The notes under the pieces are model-generated. The model saw only the letters and a list, made by a program, of their open reading frames with translations, was not told the DNA's origin and did not search any database. From Nocardioides oceani (lineage in GTDB: Bacteria > Actinomycetota > Actinomycetes > Propionibacteriales > Nocardioidaceae): DNA of 64,000 nt. Positions 43,018 to 53,969 of the stretch are shown in pieces. The stretch lies in contig NZ_JAUHJQ010000001.1 in assembly GCF_030412965.1 (NCBI RefSeq), forward strand, positions 522,060 through 586,059, read 5' to 3'. A program made the translations under genes and the position numbers. Every line of letters begins with the position of its first letter. Within the stretch, counting starts at the first letter, position 1.

Positions 43018-44561
43018 GCGCCCACCTCCACGAGCTCGTCGGCCGCCCCGGCACCCGCCCCCGTCACCTCGGCGCCCGGCGTGTAGCCCGGACGCACGGG
43101 GACGAGCGTGCGGGACAGGTCGGTGCGCAGGGTGCGGAGCGAGTCGAGCACGTAGTTCTGCCGCACCAGCCACGGCGCCCGGTCGCCCTGGCGCGGGAAC
43201 GCGCCGATCGAGCGCTGGACGTAGCCCGCGGCCAGGTCGAGCAGCGGCCGCGGCGACAGGCCACCGTCGACCTGCGGGACGACGGCCCGCTCACCGGTGC
43301 GCTCCATCCAGGCCAGCACCTTGGTGACCAGCCGGTGGGTGAGGTCGGCGCGCAGCGTCCAGGAGGCGTTGGTGTACCCGATGCACACCGCGAAGTTCGG
43401 CACGCCGGTCATCATCGCGCCGTTCCAGACGTACTGCTCGGCCAGGTCCACCCGCTGCCCGTCGACGTGTGGCTCGATGCCGCCGAAGGCGAGCAGCTTG
43501 AGGCCGGTGGCGGTGACCACGACGTCGGCCTCGAGGACGCGGCCGGACGCCAGCCGGATCCCCTCGGGCACGAAGGAGTCGATCCGGTCGGTGACGACCT
43601 CCGCGCGGCGGTCCTTGATGACGCGGAACAGGTCGGCGTTGGGGACCGCGCAGAGGCGCTGGTCCCAGGGGTCGTACGACGGCGTGAAGTGGTCCGCGAC
43701 CAGCTGCGGGTCGCCGAGGATCCGGGTCGAGAGGCCCGTGAGCAGCTTCCGCGCCTGCTGGGGCCGACGCTGGCAGAACTGGTAGAAGGCCGTGCTGAAG
43801 GCGATGTTCTTCGCCCGGATGACGTGGTGGGCCGCGCCGGCGGGCAGCACCTTCTTGATCTTCTCGGCCTTCTTGTCCTTCGCGGGCACGGCGCTGATCC
43901 AGGTGGGCGTGCGCTGCAGCATGGTGACGTGGGCGGCCGCGCCGGTCGCCTCGGAGCCGCCCTCCAGCAGGGACGGCACGAGCGTCACGGCGGTCGCGCC
44001 GGAGCCGATCACCACCACGCGCTTGCCCGAGACGTCGAGGTCCTCTGGCCAGAACTGCGGGTGCACCAGCGCGCCGGCGTACGTCTCCACGCCCGGCAGC
44101 TGCGGGTCGTGCGGGTGGTCGTAGTCGTAGTAGCCGGCGCAGGAGTAGAGGAAGCCGCACGTCAGCGTGCGCCGCTCGCCGGTGACGGTGTCCTCCACGG
44201 TCAGCGTCCAGCGGCCCGCGGTGGTGTCGAAGTCGGCGCCGACGACCTTGCTGGAGAACCGGATGTGCCGGTCGATGCCGTGCTCGGTCGCCGTCTCGCG
44301 GATGTAGCGCAGGATCGACGGGCCGTCGGCGAGCGAGCGGCCGTCGCGCCAGGGCTTGAAGGAGTAGCCCAGCGTGTACATGTCGGAGTCCGACCGCACG
44401 CCCGGGTAGCGGAAGAGGTCCCAGGTGCCGCCGAGGTCCGCGCGCGCCTCGAGGACGGCGTACGTCGTGCCCGGCCGCTCGGTCTGCAGGCGGTACGCCG
44501 CCCCGACCCCCGACAGGCCTGCTCCGACCACCACGACGTCGACGTGCTCGCTCTGCTCCAT
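43014..44561 (-). CDS. Baeyer-Villiger-type flavin monooxygenase
   Basis: FAD/NADPH enzyme of 515 aa that inserts oxygen into ketones. The FAD motif GAGLSG is at 13-18 and the NADPH motif GSGATA at 186-191. Between them YAGALVHPQFWP (161-172) fits the BVMO fingerprint FxGxxxHxxxW(P/D) with Tyr for Phe. ATG 44561 is chosen because GGAGG lies nine bases upstream; the ATG at 44570 would have that site directly against it. It forms a two-gene operon with the downstream hydrolase and is divergent from an AraC regulator. Confidence 0.9.
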   Translation of the reverse strand: MEQSEHVDVVVVGAGLSGVGAAYRLQTERPGTTYAVLEARADLGGTWDLFRYPGVRSDSDMYTLGYSFKPWRDGRSLADGPSILRYIRETATEHGIDRHIRFSSKVVGADFDTTAGRWTLTVEDTVTGERRTLTCGFLYSCAGYYDYDHPHDPQLPGVETYAGALVHPQFWPEDLDVSGKRVVVIGSGATAVTLVPSLLEGGSEATGAAAHVTMLQRTPTWISAVPAKDKKAEKIKKVLPAGAAHHVIRAKNIAFSTAFYQFCQRRPQQARKLLTGLSTRILGDPQLVADHFTPSYDPWDQRLCAVPNADLFRVIKDRRAEVVTDRIDSFVPEGIRLASGRVLEADVVVTATGLKLLAFGGIEPHVDGQRVDLAEQYVWNGAMMTGVPNFAVCIGYTNASWTLRADLTHRLVTKVLAWMERTGERAVVPQVDGGLSPRPLLDLAAGYVQRSIGAFPRQGDRAPWLVRQNYVLDSLRTLRTDLSRTLVPVRPGYTPGAEVTGAGAGAADELVEVGA

Positions 44562-44593
44562 GCCTGCCATCCTCCGCCAGCGGTCCGCCACAC

Positions 44594-44633
44594 ACTTGTC
44601 CCGACGCGACACGAACTTGCCCGATCGCGACAC
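44594..44633. promoter_or_regulatory. Direct-repeat operator between the BVMO and AraC genes
   Basis: Two 19-base direct repeats, ACTTGTCCCGACGCGACAC (44594-44612) and ACTTGCCCGATCGCGACAC (44615-44633), identical at 15 positions, start 21 bases apart, i.e. two helical turns. This is the usual geometry for AraC-family activators, in the 91-base divergent gap. Confidence 0.65.
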
Positions 44634-44652
44634 CTGCCGCAGGCTGGCCGGC

Positions 44653-45663
44653 ATGGGTCACATCCGCTCGGCCGGCCTGCGCGGCCTGCGCGCGACCGTC
44701 GCCGAGCTCGGCGGGGACGCCGAGCGGCTGGCGCGTGCCGCGCAGCTGCCGGTCGAGGCGCTGGACCGCGACGACGTCTTGGTCGACGAGCAGGCGGCCG
44801 CCACCGTGCTGGAGCTCGCCGCCCGCGAGCTCGGCGCGCCGGACCTCGGGCTGCGGATCGCCGCGCGGCAGGACCTGGCGATGCTCGGCTCGCTCGCGGT
44901 CGCCATCCAGCACTCCCCCACGCTCGGCGACGCGCTCGCGTGCACCTCGCGCTACCTCTTCGTCCACGGCCGCTCGCTGAGCCTCACCGTCGGCCCGGAC
45001 CCCTCGGGCGACCGGTCCGCCGCGGCGCTGCTCTACGGACCGGCGACCTCCGCGGGGCCGGTGCAGGGCACCGACCTCGGGGTCGGGTTCGTGCACCGCA
45101 CGATCACCTACCTGGTCGGCGGGCCGTACGGCCTGCGCAGCGTCGACCTGCCCTACCGTCCGCCGGCCCCGGCCGCGGCGTACGAGGAGTTCTTCGGCGC
45201 CCCCGTGCGCCCCGGTCGCGACGTGCCGGCCGCGGTGCTGCGGGTGCCCCGCGAGCTCTCCCAGCACGAGCTGACCGGGGTCAACGACAACCTGCGGCTG
45301 CTCGCGCTCGCGTTCCTCGCCGAGCAGTCCCCCGACGTCGAACGCCGGCTGGCCCCACGGGTCCGCGCGGTCGTCCAGGAGGCGCTCGGCACCCGGCCGG
45401 TCGACGTCGGCACCGTAGCCGCGCTGCTCTCGATGCACCCCCGCACGCTGCAGCGGCGGCTGGAGGGCGAGGGGACGACGTTCGGCGCGCTCCTCGACGA
45501 CGTACGCCGTCAGGTCGCCCAGCGGCTGCTCACCACCACCGACCTGCCGCTCGGCCAGGTCGCGGGGATGGTCGGCTTCGCCGAGCAGTCGGCCCTCTCC
45601 CGCTCGGCCCGGCGCTGGTGGGGCCGCGCGCCGCGCACCGTCCGCCGCGACGGTCCCGGCTGA
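44653..45663 (+). CDS. AraC-family transcriptional regulator
   Basis: A 336-aa regulator. The N-terminal Arabinose_bd-type (OruR/ArgR-like) sensing domain spans about 10-215. The C-terminal double helix-turn-helix spans about 235-333, with ALLSMHPRTLQRRLEGEGTT and LGQVAGMVGFAEQSALSRSA as the two recognition units. ATG 44653 is used. It is divergent from the monooxygenase/hydrolase operon and probably activates it in response to the ketone substrate. Confidence 0.9.
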   Translation: MGHIRSAGLRGLRATVAELGGDAERLARAAQLPVEALDRDDVLVDEQAAATVLELAARELGAPDLGLRIAARQDLAMLGSLAVAIQHSPTLGDALACTSRYLFVHGRSLSLTVGPDPSGDRSAAALLYGPATSAGPVQGTDLGVGFVHRTITYLVGGPYGLRSVDLPYRPPAPAAAYEEFFGAPVRPGRDVPAAVLRVPRELSQHELTGVNDNLRLLALAFLAEQSPDVERRLAPRVRAVVQEALGTRPVDVGTVAALLSMHPRTLQRRLEGEGTTFGALLDDVRRQVAQRLLTTTDLPLGQVAGMVGFAEQSALSRSARRWWGRAPRTVRRDGPG

Positions 45664-45692
45664 CCGGGGGGCGCTCCCGGGCACGAGCGAGT

Positions 45693-45737
45693 GGGCTGTC
45701 CCGGCCGCTGACGTGGGGGGACCGGCCGGAACAGCCC
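45693..45737. terminator. Hairpin after the AraC gene
   Basis: GGGCTGTCCCGGCCG (45693-45707) pairs with 45723-45737 over 15 positions with one mismatch. It lies in the 176-base convergent gap before the GAF-ANTAR gene; I see nothing else in that gap. Confidence 0.7.
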
Positions 45738-45839
45738 GACGGGCCACGGAGGCGACCCGTCCTGCTGGCGCCTTGCGGCAGTCATGCTCCCTCCAGCAGG
45801 CCCCCATCGTCCCCGGGCCCCCGACGGGCGAAACCCGGA

Positions 45840-46622
45840 CTAGACCGGCCAGGTCCCGTCGGCTCCCTCGGTCCCGCCGGAGGTGTCGGGCCGGTCGTGG
45901 AGCGCCTCCAGCACGGCCTCGGCCAGCTCGGCGACCGGGACCCCGGCGCGCGCCGCCGCCTCGACCAGCCGGGCACGCGCGGCGTCCACGTCGATGCCCG
46001 ACTGCTCGCTGACCACCCCGACGGCGGTGTCGACCAGGCGCTGCTCGGCGATCCGTTCAGGCGCGCGCTGCGCCTCGAGCCGGGTGCGGAAGGAGAGGTC
46101 GGCGTTGGCGACCGCGCCGGGTGCCCAGGCGCCGAAGACCTCGGCGAGCTCCTCGTGGTGACCGGTGAAGGCGTTCCCCGACGCGCCGTAGAGGTTGATG
46201 CTGCCGACCACCCGGCCGCCGTCGAGGATCGGGAGCGTGAGGCTGCTGCGCACGGCACGAGCGGCGGAGGCGCGGGCGAAGAGCTGCCAACGGTCCTCGT
46301 CCAGGACGTCCTCGGCGGTCTCCTCCCGGACGGACTCCTCGGCCACGGCCTCGACGCAGGGCCCGCCCGCGAGGTACTGCACCGCGTCGAGCACGGTGAC
46401 GTCGGCGTCACTGGCCACGAGCGTCAGCACGATGCCGTCGCGCAGGTGGCACAGGCTGAGGCCGAGGCAGTCGGGCACGATGCGGCGCACCTCCCGGCCG
46501 GCGGCGACGAGCTGGTCCAGCACGTCGTCGGGGTCGGCGTCGAGCGCCGGGTCGACGGCGGGGTCCAGCTCGAGCTCGTCGATCGCCCGCCGCGTCTCGG
46601 GGAGCGGTTCCATCGCAGCCAT
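45840..46622 (-). CDS. GAF-ANTAR RNA-binding antiterminator-type regulator
   Basis: A 260-aa protein with a GAF sensor domain (about 25-185, including VGSINLYGASGNAFTGHH) and a C-terminal ANTAR domain (about 190-245: RIAEQRLVDTAVGVVSEQSGI...), which binds paired RNA hexaloop hairpins to block termination. GAF-ANTAR proteins are very common in actinobacteria. ATG 46622 is supported by AGGAGG at eight bases; a second ATG lies three codons in. Its target RNA is not obvious here. It starts 77 bases downstream of ilvA on the same strand. Confidence 0.88.
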   Translation of the reverse strand: MAAMEPLPETRRAIDELELDPAVDPALDADPDDVLDQLVAAGREVRRIVPDCLGLSLCHLRDGIVLTLVASDADVTVLDAVQYLAGGPCVEAVAEESVREETAEDVLDEDRWQLFARASAARAVRSSLTLPILDGGRVVGSINLYGASGNAFTGHHEELAEVFGAWAPGAVANADLSFRTRLEAQRAPERIAEQRLVDTAVGVVSEQSGIDVDAARARLVEAAARAGVPVAELAEAVLEALHDRPDTSGGTEGADGTWPV

Positions 46623-46699
46623 GCCGTGCGCCTCCTCGGCCGGCGTCCGCCGGGTGCGGGCGGGGTACCCGATCGGTGGGCGGCGATCCGCTCGCGGCG

Positions 46700-47956
46700 C
46701 TACTGCACCATCCGGAAGAGCGGGCTCGTCGGCTCGACGACCTGGACGCGGATGCCGGACCGGGTCATCCGCTCCAGCAGCGGCGCGTAGTCGGCCGGCC
46801 GCTGCAGCTCGATGCCGACCAGGGCCGGCCCGGTCTCGCGGTTGGAGCGCTTGATGTACTCGAAGAGCACGATGTCGTCGTCGGGCCCGAGGACCTCGTC
46901 GAGGAACATCCGCAGCGCGCCGGGCTCCTGGGGGAACTCCACGAGGAAGTAGTGCCGCAGCCCCTCGTGGACGAGCGCGCGCTCGACCACCTCGGCGTAC
47001 CGGCTCACGTCGTTGTTGCCCCCGGAGAGCACGCACACGACCGTCGACCCGGGCGCGGCGACGGCGTGGTCGCGGACCGCCGCGCTCGCGAGCGCCCCGG
47101 CGGGCTCGGCGATGATCCCGTCGGACTGGTACAGGTCGAGCATCTCGACGCAGACCAGGCCTTCGGGCACCGCGAGCACCGGCGGGCGGTGCCGGGCGGC
47201 GACGGCGTGGGTCCAGTCGCCGACGCGGCGCACGGCCGCGCCGTCGACGAAGGAGTCGACCGCCTGGAGCGCGACCGGCGCACCCGCGGCGAGGGCGGCG
47301 GTCATCGACGCGGCCCCCGCCGGCTCGACGCCGACGACGGTGACCTCGGGCGCGCGCTCGGCGAGCACCGTGAGCAGCCCGGCGAGCAGGCCGCCGCCAC
47401 CCACGGGCGCCACGACGGCTGCGGGGGTCCGGCCGGCCCGGGCGAGCTGGTCGAGGACCTCGAGCCCGACGGTCCCCTGGCCGGCGATCGTCCGCGGGTC
47501 GTCGAACGCCGGCACGACGACCGCGCCGGTGGTGGCGGCCAGCTCCCTGCAGCGGCGGTCGGCGTCGTCGTACGTGTCGCCGTCGACGACCACGTCGACC
47601 AGCGGCCCGCCGAGCGCCGCGATCCGGGCGCGCTTCTGCCGGGGCGTGGTGCGCGGCAGGAAGATCGTGGCCCGCACCCCGAGGCGGGAGCAGGCGAAGG
47701 CCACGCCCTGCGCGTGGTTGCCCGCGCTCGCGCAGGTGACCCCGCGCTCGCGCTCCTCGGCGCTGAGGCCGGCCACGAGGTTGTAGGCGCCGCGACCCTT
47801 GTAGGAGCGGACCTCGTGGAGGTCCTCGCGCTTGAGCCAGACGTCCAGGCCGGTCACGGCCGACAGGCGGGGCGACGGCTGCAGCGGGCTCGTGCCGACG
47901 ACGTCGCCGAGGAGCCGGGCCGCGTGCTCGACGTCCGACGCGGTAGGCAGGTCCAC
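46700..47956 (-). CDS. ilvA: Threonine ammonia-lyase (dehydratase)
   Basis: PLP enzyme that converts threonine to 2-oxobutanoate, the first step of isoleucine synthesis. The PLP lysine is Lys53 in SYKGRGAYN, the phosphate loop is VGGGGLLAG (around 189) and SGGNN near 307. The last ~85 residues (RHYFLVEFPQEPGALRMFLD...) form one ACT-like regulatory domain, so feedback control by isoleucine is likely. The length of 418 aa fits this single-ACT class. The start GTG 47956 is 10 bases from the small membrane-protein gene. Confidence 0.94.
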   Translation of the reverse strand: MDLPTASDVEHAARLLGDVVGTSPLQPSPRLSAVTGLDVWLKREDLHEVRSYKGRGAYNLVAGLSAEERERGVTCASAGNHAQGVAFACSRLGVRATIFLPRTTPRQKRARIAALGGPLVDVVVDGDTYDDADRRCRELAATTGAVVVPAFDDPRTIAGQGTVGLEVLDQLARAGRTPAAVVAPVGGGGLLAGLLTVLAERAPEVTVVGVEPAGAASMTAALAAGAPVALQAVDSFVDGAAVRRVGDWTHAVAARHRPPVLAVPEGLVCVEMLDLYQSDGIIAEPAGALASAAVRDHAVAAPGSTVVCVLSGGNNDVSRYAEVVERALVHEGLRHYFLVEFPQEPGALRMFLDEVLGPDDDIVLFEYIKRSNRETGPALVGIELQRPADYAPLLERMTRSGIRVQVVEPTSPLFRMVQ

Positions 47957-47966
47957 GCCCGCGACC

Positions 47967-48209
47967 CTAGACCGGGTCGTTCGTCCCTCCGTCGGCCGGC
48001 GTCCCGTCCGACCCGGGCGCGGGCTCGAGCAGCGCCACCGCCAGGACGACCGCCGCGAGGCCGAGCGCTCCTGCCAGTGCGGCCAGCCCCTTCCCGACCG
48101 CGGCGTCCGCGGGCGCGGGCGGATCGCTCTGCATCGCCACCCCCACCACGGCCAGCAGCACCGTGTCGACGACGAGCACCAGCAGGACCAGCCCGAGCCC
48201 CTTGACCAT
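47967..48209 (-). CDS. Small two-helix membrane protein
   Basis: An 80-aa hypothetical protein with two clear transmembrane segments (about 5-26 and 43-65) and a Pro/Asp/Gly-rich tail. I recognise no family. ATG 48209 with AGGG upstream is chosen; a frame to 48293 would run into the furA promoter region. It ends 10 bases before ilvA and is probably co-transcribed with it. The coherent hydrophobic pattern supports a real gene, but it is short. Confidence 0.55.
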   Translation of the reverse strand: MVKGLGLVLLVLVVDTVLLAVVGVAMQSDPPAPADAAVGKGLAALAGALGLAAVVLAVALLEPAPGSDGTPADGGTNDPV

Positions 48210-48299
48210 GGCCCGACCCTGCCAGCCGGGACCCCCGGCTGTCGCCGGCCGCGCCGACGTGGTCGAGTGAGGGCGGACCGGAGTCCGCGCCACCCATTC

Positions 48300-48318
48300 T
48301 TGACTTGTTCCAGAAAAG
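48300..48318 (+). promoter_or_regulatory. furA-katG promoter with FurA-box-like dyad
   Basis: TTGACT (48300-48305) followed by TTCCAGAA (48308-48315) and an A-rich tail. This closely resembles the autoregulated furA promoters of mycobacteria and streptomycetes, where FurA binds such an AT-rich site. It lies 17-35 bases before the furA start. Confidence 0.65.
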
Positions 48319-48334
48319 CCGCCAGGATGCAGGC

Positions 48335-51074
<2,740 letters not shown>

Positions 51075-51104
51075 CCCACCCCGGCTGACCCTCGGGTCAC
51101 CCGC

Positions 51105-51142
51105 ACGAGCCCGGCCGCCCCGCGAGGGGTGGCCGGGCTCGT
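51105..51142. terminator. Hairpin after katG
   Basis: 12-bp stem ACGAGCCCGGCC with its complement, one G-T step, then CCCC/GGGG around GCGA. It lies 30 bases past the katG stop. Confidence 0.85.
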
Positions 51143-51169
51143 CGCTTCTCGGGGCACTAGCGTGCCGCC

Positions 51170-52240
51170 GTGGTCCCGGACGTCCTGCTCGCGGCGGTGG
51201 CGGCGGCGTGGACCACGACCTGGCCGGTCCTCACCTTCCTGCTGGTCATCACGCTGGTCAGTGACCTGTGCGCCGACGCCCGGCTCTTCGACGTCGCCGC
51301 CGGGCTCGTGGCCCGCCTCGCCCGCGGCCGCACCCCGCTGCTCTTCGCCGCGCACTGCCTGCTGGCCACCGTCACCACCGTGCTGCTCGGCATCGACACC
51401 ACCGCGGTGATGCTCACCCCCGTCTCGCTGGCCCTCGCGGCGCGGGTCGGCGTCGCACCGCTGCCCTTCGCCTTCGCCACCGTCTGGCTGGCCAACGCCG
51501 CGAGCCTGCTGCTCCCCGTCTCGAACCTCACCAACCTCCTCGCCGTCGAGCGCACCGGGCAGTCGGCCGGCGCCTTCATCTCCGACCTCTGGCTGCCACA
51601 GGTCGTCGTGCTCGCCGTCGTGCTCACGGTCCTTGCCCTGCGGCACCGGGCCGCGCTCACCGGGAGGTACGCCGCCCCGCCCGCCCTCCCGGCGTACGAC
51701 GCCGTGCTGGTCGCCGGCAGCGCGACCGTCGCGGTGGGGATCGCGACGGCGACCGTGCTCGGCGCCCCCGCGTGGCTCGCGGCGACCGGCGGGCTGGTCG
51801 TGCTGGTGCTCCTGGCGGCCGTCCGCGCTCCGGGGCTCGTGCGGCCGCGGCGGCTGCTGCGCTCGGTGCCGGCGACGATCCTGGTCGCCACGTTCGCACT
51901 GTTCTCGCTGGTCGAGCTCGGGCTGCGCCTCGTCGACGTCGACCGGGTCGACTGGCCCGGCCCGGTCGCCACTGCCGTCGGGGCGGCCGCGCTCGCCAAC
52001 GCCGTCGACAACCTCCCGGCCTGGCTCGCCCTCGCCCCGCTCACCGACGACGCCCTGCAGCCGGCGCTCCTCGTCGGCGTCAACACCGGCGGCATGCTGC
52101 TGCTGTGGGGCTCCCTGGCCAACCTGCTCTGGCGGCGGCGGTGCCGCCTCGCCGGCCTGCACGTCGGCTGGTTGCAGTTCCTCCGCGAGGGCCTGCTCGT
52201 CGTCCCCCTGTGCGTCGTCCTCGGCGCCCTCGTCGCCTGA
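51170..52240 (+). CDS. ArsB/NhaD-type ion-transporter-superfamily membrane protein
   Basis: A 356-aa protein with about ten transmembrane segments and two inverted-repeat pore motifs: LLGIDTTAVMLTPV (about 73-86), then NAASLLLPVSNLTNLL, and in the second half NAVDNLPAWLALAPL (about 284-298) followed by NTGGMLLLWGSLANLLW. This duplicated Asn/Asp-Pro-rich hairpin layout is that of the ArsB/SLC13/NhaD group. It may export arsenite or exchange cations or dicarboxylates; there is no arsR or arsC nearby. The start is GTG 51170, just after the katG terminator. Confidence 0.8.
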   Translation: MVPDVLLAAVAAAWTTTWPVLTFLLVITLVSDLCADARLFDVAAGLVARLARGRTPLLFAAHCLLATVTTVLLGIDTTAVMLTPVSLALAARVGVAPLPFAFATVWLANAASLLLPVSNLTNLLAVERTGQSAGAFISDLWLPQVVVLAVVLTVLALRHRAALTGRYAAPPALPAYDAVLVAGSATVAVGIATATVLGAPAWLAATGGLVVLVLLAAVRAPGLVRPRRLLRSVPATILVATFALFSLVELGLRLVDVDRVDWPGPVATAVGAAALANAVDNLPAWLALAPLTDDALQPALLVGVNTGGMLLLWGSLANLLWRRRCRLAGLHVGWLQFLREGLLVVPLCVVLGALVA

Positions 52241-52247
52241 CCCTCGC

Positions 52248-53969
52248 CTAGTCGAGCGGGGGCGGGGTGGTGGCCAGACCGGGCCAGAGCCGCAGCTGGA
52301 GCTGGACGGCGAACCGCTGGGCGGGGTCGAGGAGGTCGAGGCCGCCGACCTCGCGGACCCGGCGCAGGCGGTACCGGAACGTGTTGGGGTGGACGTAGAG
52401 CGTCTCCGCGGCGCGGTTGACGTCGCCGAACGCGTCGAGCCAGGCGTGCAGGGTCGCCACGAGGCTGCCGTCGTGGTCCGCGTCGTAGGCGACGAGGCGG
52501 GCGAGCGGGCCGGCGACCGTCTCGCCGCGGGCCAGCACGCGGTCGCGGAGCTCCAGGACCAGGGAGTCGGTCTGCACGTCGACCAGCCGGGCGACGGGTC
52601 CGGCGGCGGGGTTGTCCCGCAGCACGCGGAGCACCCGGTCGGCGGTCTCCCGGGCGCGGGAGATCTCGGTGAGCGCGGTCGCGACCGGCCCGACGGCGAC
52701 GACGGCGGGCAGCCGCTCGCCGATCCGCTCGAGGAAGTCGGTGGCGACGCGGACGGCGCGCGGCTCGCCCTCCTCGGCCGGGCCGGCGTAGGCCGCCAAC
52801 CCGTAGGCGACGCCGCCGACGAGCGCGGTGGCCGAGCGGGGGTGGACCGCGCCGAGGTGCACGGCGAACGCGTCGGCCAGCCGCTGCCGCTCGTGGGCGA
52901 CCAGCGGGTCGTCGCCGGCCTCCGGGTCGGGGTCGGGCACGGCGAGCGCCAGCACGAGCAGCGGGGTGTCGGCGAGGCCGAGCCGCTCGAGCGCCTCGCG
53001 CGCACCCGGGCCACCCTCGATGACCGACCCGAGGAGGTCGGCGCGGACCCGCCGCTCGACGTCGGCGCCGGCCCGCACCCGCAGCAGGTGGAGGGCGACG
53101 AGCTTGGCGGCCTCGCGCAGCGCCTCGGTCCGCTCGGGTGACAGCGGCGCCGGGACGGCCGCCCAGATCGAGCCGAGCACCTCGTCGCCGGCGCGCACGG
53201 CGACCGCGACCCGGGGCATGACGAACACGTCGTCGGCGGCCGGGCCGGGGTCGACGAAGATCGGCTGGTCGCTGCGGTGCAGCTCGCGGAAGACTCCGAG
53301 CTCGCTGAGGATCCGCGAGTAGCGCTCCGGCACCTGGCGGCCGAGGATCGTCTCGACCCGGGACGGGTCGGCCTCCTCCTGCCGGCCGGAGAACGCCAGC
53401 ACGCGCGAGCTGCGGTCCTCGATGGTGATGGGGGCGTCGAGGAGCGAGGCGACCGCGTTCGCCACGGCGAAGAGGTCGCCCGAGGGCAGCCCGCCGAGCG
53501 ACTCCGACTCCGACCCCGACGCGCCCACGTCGCCCTCCACGAGCAGCGAGCGCAGCATCGCGGCCAGGTGGGTCCACGGCGTGCCGCGGCTGAGGCCGAG
53601 GACGGGTACGCCGGCGGCGTCGGCGGCCTCGCGCAGCTCGGGCGTCACCGCGACCGGTGCCCGGAGCACCAGGGCCGCGGCCTCCTGCCTGCCCAGGTCG
53701 CCGAGGAGCGCCACGACCGCGGCGGGGTCGTCGACCCCGATGCCGAGCACGAGCGCGCGGGGCGCCAGCACGGGCGCGTCGAGCGGGTCGTGGATCACCA
53801 CGCCGCTGATCGCCTCGTCGCGCTCCCGGTCGCCGTGGACCAGCTCGAGCAGCGTGCTGCCGAGGTCGTCCATCACCCGGGCGAGGCTCGCGCGGGCCCG
53901 GGGACCCGGGGCCGGCGAGGACGACACGGGAGCGACCCTAGCGGCGCGCCGCCCGACGGGCTCCGGCAC
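52248..53969 (-). CDS. PucR-family transcriptional regulator
   Basis: A 573-aa regulator: N-terminal PucR-like ligand domain (about 35-160), a GGDEF-derived central region and a C-terminal helix-turn-helix of the PucR/CdaR type (about 505-560: HAWLDAFGDVNRAAETLYVHPNTFRYRLRRV). PucR proteins activate purine, amino-acid or other nitrogen catabolic genes. It directly follows the racemase gene (TGA then GTG), making it the last gene of the peptide/D-amino-acid operon and its likely regulator. The start is uncertain: GTG 53969 is used, but GTG 53927 or ATG 53873, where homology begins, are possible. Confidence 0.88.
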   Translation of the reverse strand: MPEPVGRRAARVAPVSSSPAPGPRARASLARVMDDLGSTLLELVHGDRERDEAISGVVIHDPLDAPVLAPRALVLGIGVDDPAAVVALLGDLGRQEAAALVLRAPVAVTPELREAADAAGVPVLGLSRGTPWTHLAAMLRSLLVEGDVGASGSESESLGGLPSGDLFAVANAVASLLDAPITIEDRSSRVLAFSGRQEEADPSRVETILGRQVPERYSRILSELGVFRELHRSDQPIFVDPGPAADDVFVMPRVAVAVRAGDEVLGSIWAAVPAPLSPERTEALREAAKLVALHLLRVRAGADVERRVRADLLGSVIEGGPGAREALERLGLADTPLLVLALAVPDPDPEAGDDPLVAHERQRLADAFAVHLGAVHPRSATALVGGVAYGLAAYAGPAEEGEPRAVRVATDFLERIGERLPAVVAVGPVATALTEISRARETADRVLRVLRDNPAAGPVARLVDVQTDSLVLELRDRVLARGETVAGPLARLVAYDADHDGSLVATLHAWLDAFGDVNRAAETLYVHPNTFRYRLRRVREVGGLDLLDPAQRFAVQLQLRLWPGLATTPPPLD

